Assembly: GCA_943333015.1 (NCBI GenBank)
Contig: CALQRR010000121.1
Coordinates: 1-5,814 of the forward strand
Length of the DNA: 5,814 nt
Origin: Chitinophaga pinensis
GTDB taxonomy: Bacteria; Bacteroidota; Bacteroidia; M30B66
Direction: 5' to 3'
The notes beneath the pieces are model-generated. The model worked only from the letters and a program-made list of their open reading frames with translations. It made no database searches and was not told the origin of the DNA. The position numbers and the translations under genes were made by a program. Below are positions 1-5,814 of this stretch, piece after piece. Numbering within the stretch: the stretch's first letter is position 1; every line of letters begins with the position of its first letter.

Positions 1-12
1 ATGATACTATTG

Positions 13-48
13 AATCCCGGATGGTCCAAGGCTGTTCGGGATTTTTTT
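13..48 (+). terminator. Rho-independent terminator of an upstream plus-strand gene
   Basis: AATCCCG (13-19) is perfectly complementary to CGGGATT (37-43). The stem can be continued inward through G-T wobbles and further pairs to about 26/30, leaving a three-base loop. A run of seven T (42-48) follows directly on the plus strand. The reverse strand has no T-run after the hairpin, so the terminator works for a gene entering from the left, which is not in the window. It also separates that gene from the kinase that follows. Confidence 0.8.
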
Positions 49-279
49 GAATTTATTCTGGTTGCTTGCTCCTGATTTCGTTAAAGCACAGCTATGTTTT
101 TTCCGAGTGTTCAAATATGTTTATTGGATGCGAAGCCTATAACGCTTTCTAGTTATTCAGTAGCTGTTTCTGATGCTCCAACGACTTTGCGTAAAACCTT
201 ACACAGAAGGGCGTAAATCAGTATTGTCTAGTAACAATCACCTGAGTTTTTAGGTAGAAGGTTCAATCTACCGTTACGC
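49..279. other. Non-coding gap upstream of the kinase gene
   Basis: I see no supportable gene here. The kinase reading frame is closed by stops at 214-216, 229-231 and 232-234, so the kinase cannot begin earlier than this. A TATGTTTT at 93-100 matches seven of eight positions of the Bacteroidota -7 box TAnnTTTG, but no TTTG element lies at the usual distance upstream, so I do not call it a promoter. The only clear structure is the hairpin at 253-272, listed separately. Confidence 0.5.
253..272 (+). promoter_or_regulatory. Small hairpin just before the annotated kinase start
   Basis: GGTAGA (253-258) pairs perfectly with TCTACC (267-272) around an eight-base loop, AGGTTCAA. It ends seven bases before the ATG at 280. 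If that ATG is used, the hairpin would cover the region a ribosome contacts, so it could restrain translation. If the real start lies further down, it is merely a leader structure. A six-pair stem can arise by chance, so a function is only inferred. Confidence 0.3.
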
Positions 280-2226
280 ATGTTTTTGAATTTACTTCCG
301 AGCGTTTTTTTGCATCCTTTTCACTTGAATCTGAATGTTCATTTTCACGTGAGGATTGCATGTGGAAATACGACCGCTGGAGTAGCTATAAAAAAGAACT
401 ATCTAACACTTGCTATCCTGATTGCAACTCTTGGTCTGTCGGTTACAGCATCAGGAAATATCCCATCAACCGGACAACAATTTCTGTCCAATCCTATTGA
501 AGGAATTCAGCAATCAACCGCTGCGTATGCTGCTGCAATGGACCATCAAGACCATCTCTCGGCCGCCAATGCGCTGATCCATTTAGGGCGTTACTACTAT
601 CTGCAAGGCGATTACAATATGGCCGAAGATGCCTGTTCAAAATCGTTAACGCTGTACCTAAAACTCAATAACCGCCTTGGCGTAACGCGCGCTATGATTG
701 GCTTGGGCGATGTTTTTAGAAAGGAAAAGAAATATGCACAGTCCATTATTTTTTACCGTTCGGCAAAGCAAATTGCAGAGCGTTGGAATTTGCAACTCGA
801 GTTATGTCAGGCAAATAATCGGATTGGAGATATTCACCGCCACCAGCAAGTGTTGGGCACGGCTGAACACTATTATCTAAGGTCCTTGTCGATAGCAAAG
901 AAGAATAAATACACCATCGAAATCGGGAATAACTACAACAACCTCGCGGAAATCAAACGTTTGGAAGGGAAGACAGCACTTGCAAATGACTATTATCAGC
1001 AGGGACTTCAAATAGCCCGGCTTCTTGAAAATCCTTTTGGCATTGTCGAAAATCAATATGGCCTTGCTTGCATCGACACCTTGCAAGGCAAGCCGGATCT
1101 TGCGTTAGTTCGATTGACAGAAGCGCGTAAACTGGCAGAGCGGAATCGTTTCAGGGATGAATTGAAAAATATTTATTCCTTGCAAGCCGCTATTTTCGAA
1201 TCTCAGGGCGATCTAGCATCCTCCCTCCAAATTCAAAAAGAATTCAACACGCTGAACGAACGCTTGTACCTCGCTTCCGTAACCCTTCAAAATACGCAAC
1301 AGCGCATCATCAACGAAATAGAGCAGAAAAACAGGGAGCTGGAAGAGAAAACCACCACGATCTCTAAAATGTCTCGGATGCAAATCGGGCTTTTTATCGC
1401 TGTACTGCTCTTGCTTACCGGTGGGGCATTTCTATACAATCTTAATATTCAACATAAAACCGACATGGCAGAAATTGCCAAACAATCCCAATTGATGGCT
1501 GAAGCAGCGATCAAAGGAGACCAGCAGCGCAAAGAACTGGAACTGTCCAATGATACCCGAAACAGGTTACTCGGATTGGTGAGTCACGACATTCGAACAC
1601 CCATGTACAACTCCATGCAGCTGCTGGAGGTTTTACTCGTGCATAAAGTGGATACGGAACGGATGAATACCATTTCAACCGAAGTGCTGGCCGGTTTGCG
1701 AATCACCACACAACTCATCGACAACATGTTGTTTTGGTCTAAAAAGAATGCGAGTCAGATCAACGCCGAATTTGAAATTATCAACCTCCGGAATTGTCTC
1801 GAAGAAGAAATGAACCTCTTATCTGTGGTTGGAAAAGGAAAAGCCATCACCATTCAAAACAACATTTCTGAGCAAATCAATGTATACGCCGACAATCAGC
1901 TTATCCGCATGACTATCCGGAATCTTGTTATGAATTCGATCAAATTCACTTTGAAAAACGGCCTCATTACCATTGATGCCAGCCGCATTAATGGACACAC
2001 CGAAGTCCGTGTGACCGACAATGGTATTGGAATGACTTCCCAAAGAATGGCGCACCTGTTTGACGAAAAAAGTGCGTTCAGTAGTAATGGCACTCAGGGC
2101 GAAACCGGGACCGGCTTAGGACTTCTGATGGTGAAGGAATTTGTTACCAAGAACAAAGGTGACATCCGCGTTGCCAGCGAAGTGGGAAAAGGAAGCACGT
2201 TCAGTTTTACATTGAAAGCCGTTTAG
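280..2226 (+). CDS. TPR-repeat sensor histidine kinase (membrane-bound, periplasmic sensor)
   Basis: This is a two-component sensor kinase that autophosphorylates on histidine and passes the phosphate to a response regulator. Residues 38-59 form a signal-like hydrophobic stretch after Lys-Lys. About six TPR repeats follow (roughly 92-326) at an almost exact 40-residue period, with turn positions at residues 110, 150, 190, 230, 270 and 310. Next come a charged coiled coil (about 330-366) and one membrane helix (about 369-389). The cytoplasmic part has an H-box SHDIRTP with His436, whose HDxxT pattern is that of HisKA kinases that can also act as phosphatases. The ATPase domain shows an N-box (Asn548, Asn552), a G1 box DNGIGM (580-585) and a G2 box GTGLGL (610-615). 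No receiver domain is fused and no regulator gene lies nearby in the window. Predicted topology is TPR in the periplasm and kinase in the cytoplasm. The ligand is unknown. The start is doubtful: the first 37 residues look unlike coding sequence, and GTG at 349 is a credible alternative. The family call is firm and the start is weak. Confidence 0.9.
   Translation: MFLNLLPSVFLHPFHLNLNVHFHVRIACGNTTAGVAIKKNYLTLAILIATLGLSVTASGNIPSTGQQFLSNPIEGIQQSTAAYAAAMDHQDHLSAANALIHLGRYYYLQGDYNMAEDACSKSLTLYLKLNNRLGVTRAMIGLGDVFRKEKKYAQSIIFYRSAKQIAERWNLQLELCQANNRIGDIHRHQQVLGTAEHYYLRSLSIAKKNKYTIEIGNNYNNLAEIKRLEGKTALANDYYQQGLQIARLLENPFGIVENQYGLACIDTLQGKPDLALVRLTEARKLAERNRFRDELKNIYSLQAAIFESQGDLASSLQIQKEFNTLNERLYLASVTLQNTQQRIINEIEQKNRELEEKTTTISKMSRMQIGLFIAVLLLLTGGAFLYNLNIQHKTDMAEIAKQSQLMAEAAIKGDQQRKELELSNDTRNRLLGLVSHDIRTPMYNSMQLLEVLLVHKVDTERMNTISTEVLAGLRITTQLIDNMLFWSKKNASQINAEFEIINLRNCLEEEMNLLSVVGKGKAITIQNNISEQINVYADNQLIRMTIRNLVMNSIKFTLKNGLITIDASRINGHTEVRVTDNGIGMTSQRMAHLFDEKSAFSSNGTQGETGTGLGLLMVKEFVTKNKGDIRVASEVGKGSTFSFTLKAV
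285..312 (+). promoter_or_regulatory. Possible promoter inside the annotated 5' end of the kinase gene
   Basis: TTTG at 285-288 and TTTTTTTG at 305-312 (seven of eight matches to TAnnTTTG) are 16 bases apart, slightly shorter than the usual -33/-7 spacing in Bacteroidota. Transcription would start near 318-320, downstream of the ATG at 280, which would require an internal start such as GTG 349 or ATG 360. The T-run is low-complexity, so this is a tentative call. Confidence 0.25.
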
Positions 2227-4247
2227 TCGAGCCTCACATCTTCCAACGAAAAAACAGGCGCATCGCACACTGTTCCGCGGCAGAGATAATAAGTGAGCTT
2301 CTCCGTTGGAACTCTGCCTTCAAACAGCGGCAACAAAGTCATTCTTTCACTCGCAGCGATCAGCAATCCCGGACGGTATTTTCTACGTATTTCTTTGGCC
2401 ATTGCCAATGCTCCCGGACCGCTGATGACCAATTCTTTAAAATCCATCACCTGCTCCAATGCTAAGATGCCCCAGTTGGAATATCCAGGTCCATAGTTCA
2501 GGAATTCCTCGCGCACAGTCCGTATCATCGATTCTGTTTGCTGCATCCATTCGGCCTTGCCAAAATACACTCCCAACGTATAGAGATTCCGCGCCATCAT
2601 GGAGTTGGAAGCCGGCTGCACATTGTCAGACGTTTCGAGTTGTTTCGCCACCCAAACGCCATGTTGCATCGAAGTGAAGTAGAATAATCCTGATTCACTG
2701 CGCTCAAAATCACCCAATGAAGTATACATCAAATCACGCGCTTCCATTAGCCAATGGTCATCAAAGGTTGCTTCATACAGCCCAATCAACGCATCAATCA
2801 AAAACGCATAATCTTCCAAAAATCCAGGTACACTCGCTTTTCCTGCTTTCCAGGTATGCCACAGTCGGCCTTGCGCATCTTTCAATTCCCGCAAAATAAA
2901 TCCAGCCGCTTTAACAGCCTGCTCCAGCATCGCAGCATCATTCAACACCCGTGAGGCATCTGCTAATCCTCGAATCATCATCGCATTCCAGCTCGTCAGC
3001 AGTTTGTCATCCAATCCCGGCCGAATGCGGGATTCCCGTACTTTCAATAATTTCCGGTTAATGGATTCAACGTGTTTCTGTAATGCCCCAATTTCCAGTT
3101 CCAGCACTTCGGCCACAATTCGGTCTTCATCCCGGCGGATCAAGATATACTGATCGTGTTCCCAAAAACCGAATGCATTCAGGTTGTAATACACTTCCGC
3201 CACCCGAAATTCTTCTTCCAACAGCAACGCTTTCAGCTCCTCCAGTGTCCAGGTATAAAATTTCCCTTCAACGCCCTCGCTGTCAGCATCCAGTGCTGCA
3301 TAAAAATAACCGGCTTCTGCAGTTAATTCCCGCGCTATAAAAGAAGCCGTTTGTCTGCACACATGTGCGAAATCGGGATCTGCAAATTGCGCATATCCTT
3401 CTGCGTATAAACTCAACAGCTGGCCATTGTCGTAAAGCATCTTTTCAAAATGCGGTACTTTCCACCACACATCGGTCGAGTAGCGCGCAAATCCACCGCC
3501 CACCTGATCGTAAATGCCACCAAATGCCATTTTCTTCAGCGTCAAATGCACATGATCCAAAACATGATCGTGTTGCCCTAAAACAGCCCAGCGAAGCAGG
3601 AATTGATAATTGTTGGGTAAGGGAAATTTCGGTGCACGATTCGGACCTCCTTCTTCCTGATCAATCATGCCCAGCCATTTTCCAACACTCTGTTGCACAT
3701 CCTCCCGACGTATGGTTTCTGTGCCGGCTTTTACTTTAAAAATCTCCGTTTGCTGAATGCCTTTGGTCAAATTCTCAGCATACTCAAGAACTTGCTGCAA
3801 ATCGTTTTTATACAACGCATCAATCTGTTGCAACACATTTTGCCAGTTGGCTTTCGGGAAATACGTCCCGCCATAAACCGGTCGGCCATCGGGTAATGCA
3901 AAACAGTTCAACGGCCAGCCGCCTTTACCCGTCATCAGCTGTACCGCGGCCATATACAATTGATCAATGTCCGGACGCTCTTCCCGATCCACTTTAATAC
4001 ACACATAACGGGCATTCATGATTGCCGCTGTCGCCTCATCCTCAAATGATTCACGTTCCATTACATGGCACCAATGGCAGGCTGAATAGCCAATACTCAC
4101 CAAGATCAGTTTGTTCTCTTTGCGGGCTTTTTCCAGCGCTTCTTCTCCCCACGGAAACCAGTTCACCGGATTGTGCGCGTGTTGCAACAAATACGGACTG
4201 CTCGAATCGATTAATGCATTCGTGAATTTCGGATTGCTTGATGACAT
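2223..4247 (-). CDS. DUF255 thioredoxin-like / six-hairpin barrel protein (YyaL/SPATA20 family)
   Basis: This 674-residue protein matches the widespread YyaL/SPATA20 family in length and layout. Residues about 8-165 form a thioredoxin-like DUF255 domain: [14 protein letters not shown] (17-30), the redox-type motif Cys57-His-Trp-Cys60 followed by HVMERESF, a GGWP turn (109-112) that sits where thioredoxins have the cis-proline, and GGTYFP (126-131). The remainder is an alpha/alpha barrel of glycosidase type with family blocks [10 protein letters not shown] (250-259), [11 protein letters not shown] (264-274), [16 protein letters not shown] (318-333), [11 protein letters not shown] (413-423) and [10 protein letters not shown] (541-550), then a C-terminal CRGTVC pair (Cys656, Cys661). 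There is no signal peptide, so it should be cytoplasmic. The biochemical activity of the family is not firmly established; a disulfide or sugar-related role is inferred from the folds. The ATG at 4247 fits the conserved N-terminus and lies just after a -7 box. Its stop overlaps the kinase stop head-on. The gene appears intact. Confidence 0.95.
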   Translation of the reverse strand: MSSSNPKFTNALIDSSSPYLLQHAHNPVNWFPWGEEALEKARKENKLILVSIGYSACHWCHVMERESFEDEATAAIMNARYVCIKVDREERPDIDQLYMAAVQLMTGKGGWPLNCFALPDGRPVYGGTYFPKANWQNVLQQIDALYKNDLQQVLEYAENLTKGIQQTEIFKVKAGTETIRREDVQQSVGKWLGMIDQEEGGPNRAPKFPLPNNYQFLLRWAVLGQHDHVLDHVHLTLKKMAFGGIYDQVGGGFARYSTDVWWKVPHFEKMLYDNGQLLSLYAEGYAQFADPDFAHVCRQTASFIARELTAEAGYFYAALDADSEGVEGKFYTWTLEELKALLLEEEFRVAEVYYNLNAFGFWEHDQYILIRRDEDRIVAEVLELEIGALQKHVESINRKLLKVRESRIRPGLDDKLLTSWNAMMIRGLADASRVLNDAAMLEQAVKAAGFILRELKDAQGRLWHTWKAGKASVPGFLEDYAFLIDALIGLYEATFDDHWLMEARDLMYTSLGDFERSESGLFYFTSMQHGVWVAKQLETSDNVQPASNSMMARNLYTLGVYFGKAEWMQQTESMIRTVREEFLNYGPGYSNWGILALEQVMDFKELVISGPGALAMAKEIRRKYRPGLLIAASERMTLLPLFEGRVPTEKLTYYLCRGTVCDAPVFSLEDVRLD

Positions 4248-4260
4248 GCCTGTTTTTTTG

Positions 4261-4268
4261 CAAACCTA
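4261..4268 (-). promoter_or_regulatory. -7 promoter box of the YyaL-type gene
   Basis: Read on the minus strand this is TAGGTTTG, a perfect match to the Bacteroidota -7 consensus TAnnTTTG. Transcription would start around 4254-4256, giving a leader of only some 8 bases before the ATG at 4247, so the message would be nearly leaderless. The -33 element is weak: the best candidate is TTTC at 4285-4288, 16 bases upstream. No Shine-Dalgarno site is visible before the ATG. Confidence 0.5.
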
Positions 4269-4319
4269 CAATACAAAAGCCCCCGAAACGCCTGAAACGT
4301 TCGGTGATGACTATTTTTT

Positions 4320-4405
4320 GGGCATGCCCTTCGCCTGAAAAAGGCTCCGGTCGGGCTGTGCAGGGCTTCGGTCCCTTCGGGACTTCCCCTTTCCATCCCT
4401 CATGC
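4320..4405 (-). repeat. GC-rich structured intergenic element, probably a dispersed repeat
   Basis: This stretch is richer in G and C than the surrounding spacer and packed with short symmetries: the palindrome GGGCATGCCC (4320-4329), a GCCT/AGGC hairpin with an A-rich loop (4333-4345), an imperfect direct repeat GGCTCCGGTC (4343-4352) and GGCTTCGGTC (4364-4373), and the hairpin GTCCC-TTC-GGGAC (4371-4383). Read on the minus strand it starts some 18 bases after the stop of the T9SS gene. From memory, similar strings (GAGGGATGG, AGCCCGACCGGAGCC, then a T-run and AGGCG) recur in intergenic DNA of Bacteroidota; I could not verify this here. It may serve as a 3' end or terminator for the T9SS gene, with TTTTT at 4338-4342 on the minus strand. 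It is not coding. Confidence 0.45.
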
Positions 4406-4423
4406 AAGGCAGTTGTTTTCAGC

Positions 4424-5338
4424 TCAATGCTTTATCAGTAACTGTTGCTTCCAGCTTTTATTAGCGCCTATTACTTCCAACACGTAAGTACCACTGTCGA
4501 GTTTCGAAAGTTCAACAACCGAGACTTCGTTGTAAATGCTTTGCTGCTGCATCAATTGGCCATTCCAATTAAATACATTCACCTGCGCTGTTTCACCTGT
4601 ATTTCGCCGAATTGTAATGTTTTCAGAACTTGGATTGGGATATACCATCACTTCCAACTGCTTGCGACTGAGTATATCGAATCCGGTTATGGTATACAAC
4701 TGTACGTCATCCACCACAAAGCGGGAACCCAACGATGGCTGGCGAACTCCAGGGGCAAGCGTGTAAAAATTACTAAACTTAATCATGGCTGAAGCGGGCA
4801 TCTCTGACGAAGTGTATTCTATGGTCGCCATCGAATGAAAATAGGCGAGCGTTGAGTGAGCAATGATTGTTCGTCCAAAGCCAATTTCATTACCTAGGCT
4901 GTCATATACGGTTATCTCTGCCGAGGCACTATCTCCATCCACCGAAACATGCTTATAAAAGAAGCCAAGCGCTGTGGGTGAAGCGTTTAGCGGAATCGTT
5001 TCAAACGAACCCCAAGCAGAATACACACTATCTAAATCGGCAGTTATAGCTCCAGCAATGCCTTCCGATAACGTGTAATTATAGGAATTACGCATTTCCG
5101 CAGCCCAATTGCCATTATAGGCATCGTCTGTTTGAAAATAATAGGCAAAGTCTAAATACGTCGAATCGCCATGTAACTCTCCAGTTGAATCAATCCAGAC
5201 ATCCGATAAATAAACATTTCCCCAATTGCGCAGCGAACCATCAAAATTGGTTTCTTCAAAACTGGGATTAGGAATCTGACTCTGGGCTTGTCCTGTCAAC
5301 AGAAATATGATCGCAAGAAATACTAGGCACTTGTTCAT
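4424..5338 (-). CDS. Secreted protein with T9SS type A C-terminal sorting domain
   Basis: This 304-residue secreted protein has three parts. A Sec signal peptide covers residues 1-20 (Lys3, a hydrophobic core LVFLAIIFLLTG, and a likely cut after AQS before Gln21). A middle domain (about 21-215) is rich in Ser, Tyr, Asp and aromatic residues, opens with NPSFEE and ends with SRFVVDDVQLY, as in many beta-sandwich, carbohydrate-binding-like modules of Bacteroidota exoproteins. A sorting domain (about 228-304) carries YPNPSSE (233-239), NVFNWNGQ (254-261), LDSGTYVLEV (280-289) and a terminal Lys-His. The sorting domain directs the protein through T9SS across the outer membrane, where it is normally removed and the protein anchored or released. 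I see no catalytic motif, so I assign no activity; glycan or surface binding is inference. It is short for a T9SS cargo. The ATG at 5338 fits the signal peptide and the upstream -7 box. Confidence 0.9.
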   Translation of the reverse strand: MNKCLVFLAIIFLLTGQAQSQIPNPSFEETNFDGSLRNWGNVYLSDVWIDSTGELHGDSTYLDFAYYFQTDDAYNGNWAAEMRNSYNYTLSEGIAGAITADLDSVYSAWGSFETIPLNASPTALGFFYKHVSVDGDSASAEITVYDSLGNEIGFGRTIIAHSTLAYFHSMATIEYTSSEMPASAMIKFSNFYTLAPGVRQPSLGSRFVVDDVQLYTITGFDILSRKQLEVMVYPNPSSENITIRRNTGETAQVNVFNWNGQLMQQQSIYNEVSVVELSKLDSGTYVLEVIGANKSWKQQLLIKH

Positions 5339-5360
5339 TTTCTTTATATGAGAGTTAAAT

Positions 5361-5368
5361 CAAATCTA
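5361..5368 (-). promoter_or_regulatory. -7 promoter box of the T9SS cargo gene
   Basis: The minus strand reads TAGATTTG, a full match to TAnnTTTG. The expected transcription start is near 5355, giving an AT-rich leader of some 16 bases before the ATG at 5338. The only -33 candidate is a partial TTCG about 23 bases upstream, which is weak. No Shine-Dalgarno sequence is present; AT-rich leaders of this kind are usual in Bacteroidota. Confidence 0.5.
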
Positions 5369-5474
5369 ATTTAAAGATACCGTCCGTTCATCGAATTCAC
5401 CAAAGTCCGAAATTCCCGAGTATCTATTGGTGGTATTTCACGAAATAGTCATTGGCCTTTCCATTACGCGTGTA

Positions 5475-5513
5475 AAATAAAAAGCCCGGCTAATCGAAAT
5501 CAACCGGGCTTTT
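5475..5513 (-). terminator. Rho-independent terminator of the cold-shock gene
   Basis: AAAAGCCCGG (5480-5489) and CCGGGCTTTT (5504-5513) form a perfect ten-pair stem around a 14-base loop. In the minus-strand transcript the stem begins 14 bases after the stop codon of the cold-shock gene and is followed by TTTTTATTTTA, a good U-tract. On the plus strand the hairpin also ends in TTTT, so it may stop transcription from both sides. It isolates the cold-shock gene from the T9SS cargo gene. Confidence 0.9.
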
Positions 5514-5527
5514 GTAGAGTATTTAGA

Positions 5528-5814
5528 TTAAGCCAGTTTCACATCCACGGCGCTTTTTCCTTTCGGAGTTTGCTCAGTGGTAAACGTGACTTTGTCATTT
5601 TCTTTGATATTGTCCACCAAGCCATTGATGTGCACAAAAATGCTTTCCTGGCTTACGTGATCCTTGATGAATCCGTATCCTTTAGATGTGTTGAAAAACG
5701 AAACAGTTCCTTTACGTAATAAATCTTCAGCTTCTTGTTCTTCCTGCTTGGCAACTCCGATACGAATCTCTTCTACGTTTACGACACGTTTTTTAGATGG
5801 ATCGGGTGGAGTGG
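5528..5814 (-). CDS. Cold-shock domain protein, Bacteroidota long form (5' end missing)
   Basis: Only the last 94 codons and the stop (TAA at 5528-5530) are in the window; the start lies beyond 5814, so the gene is partial because of the window edge and not broken. A cold-shock OB-fold occupies the last 61 or so residues: RKGTVSFFN, the RNP-1-type motif KGYGFI and the RNP-2-type motif SIFVHI, then KENDKVTF and a C-terminal VDVKLA. Such proteins bind single-stranded RNA or DNA and act as RNA chaperones in the cytoplasm. Before the domain lies a charged linker (PPDPSKKR, VEEIRIG, KQEEQEAEDLL). This matches the longer cold-shock proteins of about 150 residues known in Bacteroidota, which have a Lys/Arg-rich N-terminal extension, not the 65-70-residue CspA form. 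A strong terminator follows 14 bases after the stop, so it is the last gene of its transcript. Confidence 0.92.
   Translation of the reverse strand, partial: TPPDPSKKRVVNVEEIRIGVAKQEEQEAEDLLRKGTVSFFNTSKGYGFIKDHVSQESIFVHINGLVDNIKENDKVTFTTEQTPKGKSAVDVKLA

Noticed and set aside
1..75. Short plus-strand reading frame from the ATG at position 1 (24 codons)
   Set aside because: It runs straight through the terminator hairpin and T-run and has no recognisable features.
257..273. GGTTCAA string resembling a tRNA T-loop
   Set aside because: The flanking bases do not give a five-pair T-stem around a seven-base loop, and there is no acceptor, D or anticodon arm.
1819..2093. Two minus-strand frames of 65-78 codons opposite the kinase ATPase domain
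   Set aside because: They are antisense shadows of the N-box and G1-box coding region.
3365..3739. 124-codon plus-strand frame inside the YyaL-type gene
   Set aside because: It is the antisense shadow of a strongly conserved coding region and has no domain-like composition.
4051..4407. 118-codon minus-strand frame overlapping the YyaL-type start and the spacer
   Set aside because: It is out of frame with the conserved DUF255 N-terminus and its first part covers the structured intergenic element; low-complexity translation.
4445..4792. 115-codon plus-strand frame opposite the T9SS sorting domain
   Set aside because: The opposite strand encodes a clear type A sorting domain; this frame has no promoter or recognisable motif.
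1..5814. CRISPR array, insertion sequence, attachment site or defence system
   Set aside because: I see no regularly spaced repeats, no transposase or integrase, no terminal inverted repeats around any gene, and no known defence domain.

Overview
The window looks like chromosomal DNA of a Bacteroidota bacterium, perhaps Flavobacteriales-like (the order is a guess). Four things point this way. One protein ends in a type A sorting domain of the type IX secretion system (T9SS), which is restricted to this phylum. The last gene is the long cold-shock protein form that carries an N-terminal extension and is common in this phylum. Two genes have TAnnTTTG-type -7 boxes, and strong Shine-Dalgarno sites are missing. 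The kinase is a periplasmic-TPR sensor histidine kinase of a kind common in the phylum.

Layout. Positions 1-279 hold no gene I can support; they contain an intrinsic terminator (13-48) for a plus-strand gene to the left and a small hairpin. A TPR sensor histidine kinase runs on the plus strand (280-2226), with a doubtful N-terminus. It meets tail to tail, with a 4-base overlap of the stop codons, a minus-strand DUF255/YyaL-type protein that combines a thioredoxin-like domain with a six-hairpin barrel (2223-4247). A 176-base gap (4248-4423) holds the YyaL-type gene's promoter and a GC-rich element full of short symmetries that is probably a dispersed intergenic repeat. Next on the minus strand is a small secreted T9SS cargo protein (4424-5338). 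A 189-base gap (5339-5527) holds its promoter and the strong terminator of the next gene. Finally there is the 3' part of a minus-strand cold-shock-domain gene (5528 to the window edge) whose start lies outside.

How the genes relate. The three minus-strand genes appear to be separate transcription units: two have their own -7 box, and a terminator follows the cold-shock gene. The kinase has no response regulator beside it within the window, so its partner is either left of position 1 or elsewhere. I see no shared pathway and no mobile element, CRISPR array, tRNA or rRNA. This is mostly an ordinary housekeeping/accessory neighbourhood. The points most worth a second look are the kinase N-terminus, the stop-on-stop overlap without a terminator, and the structured intergenic element.
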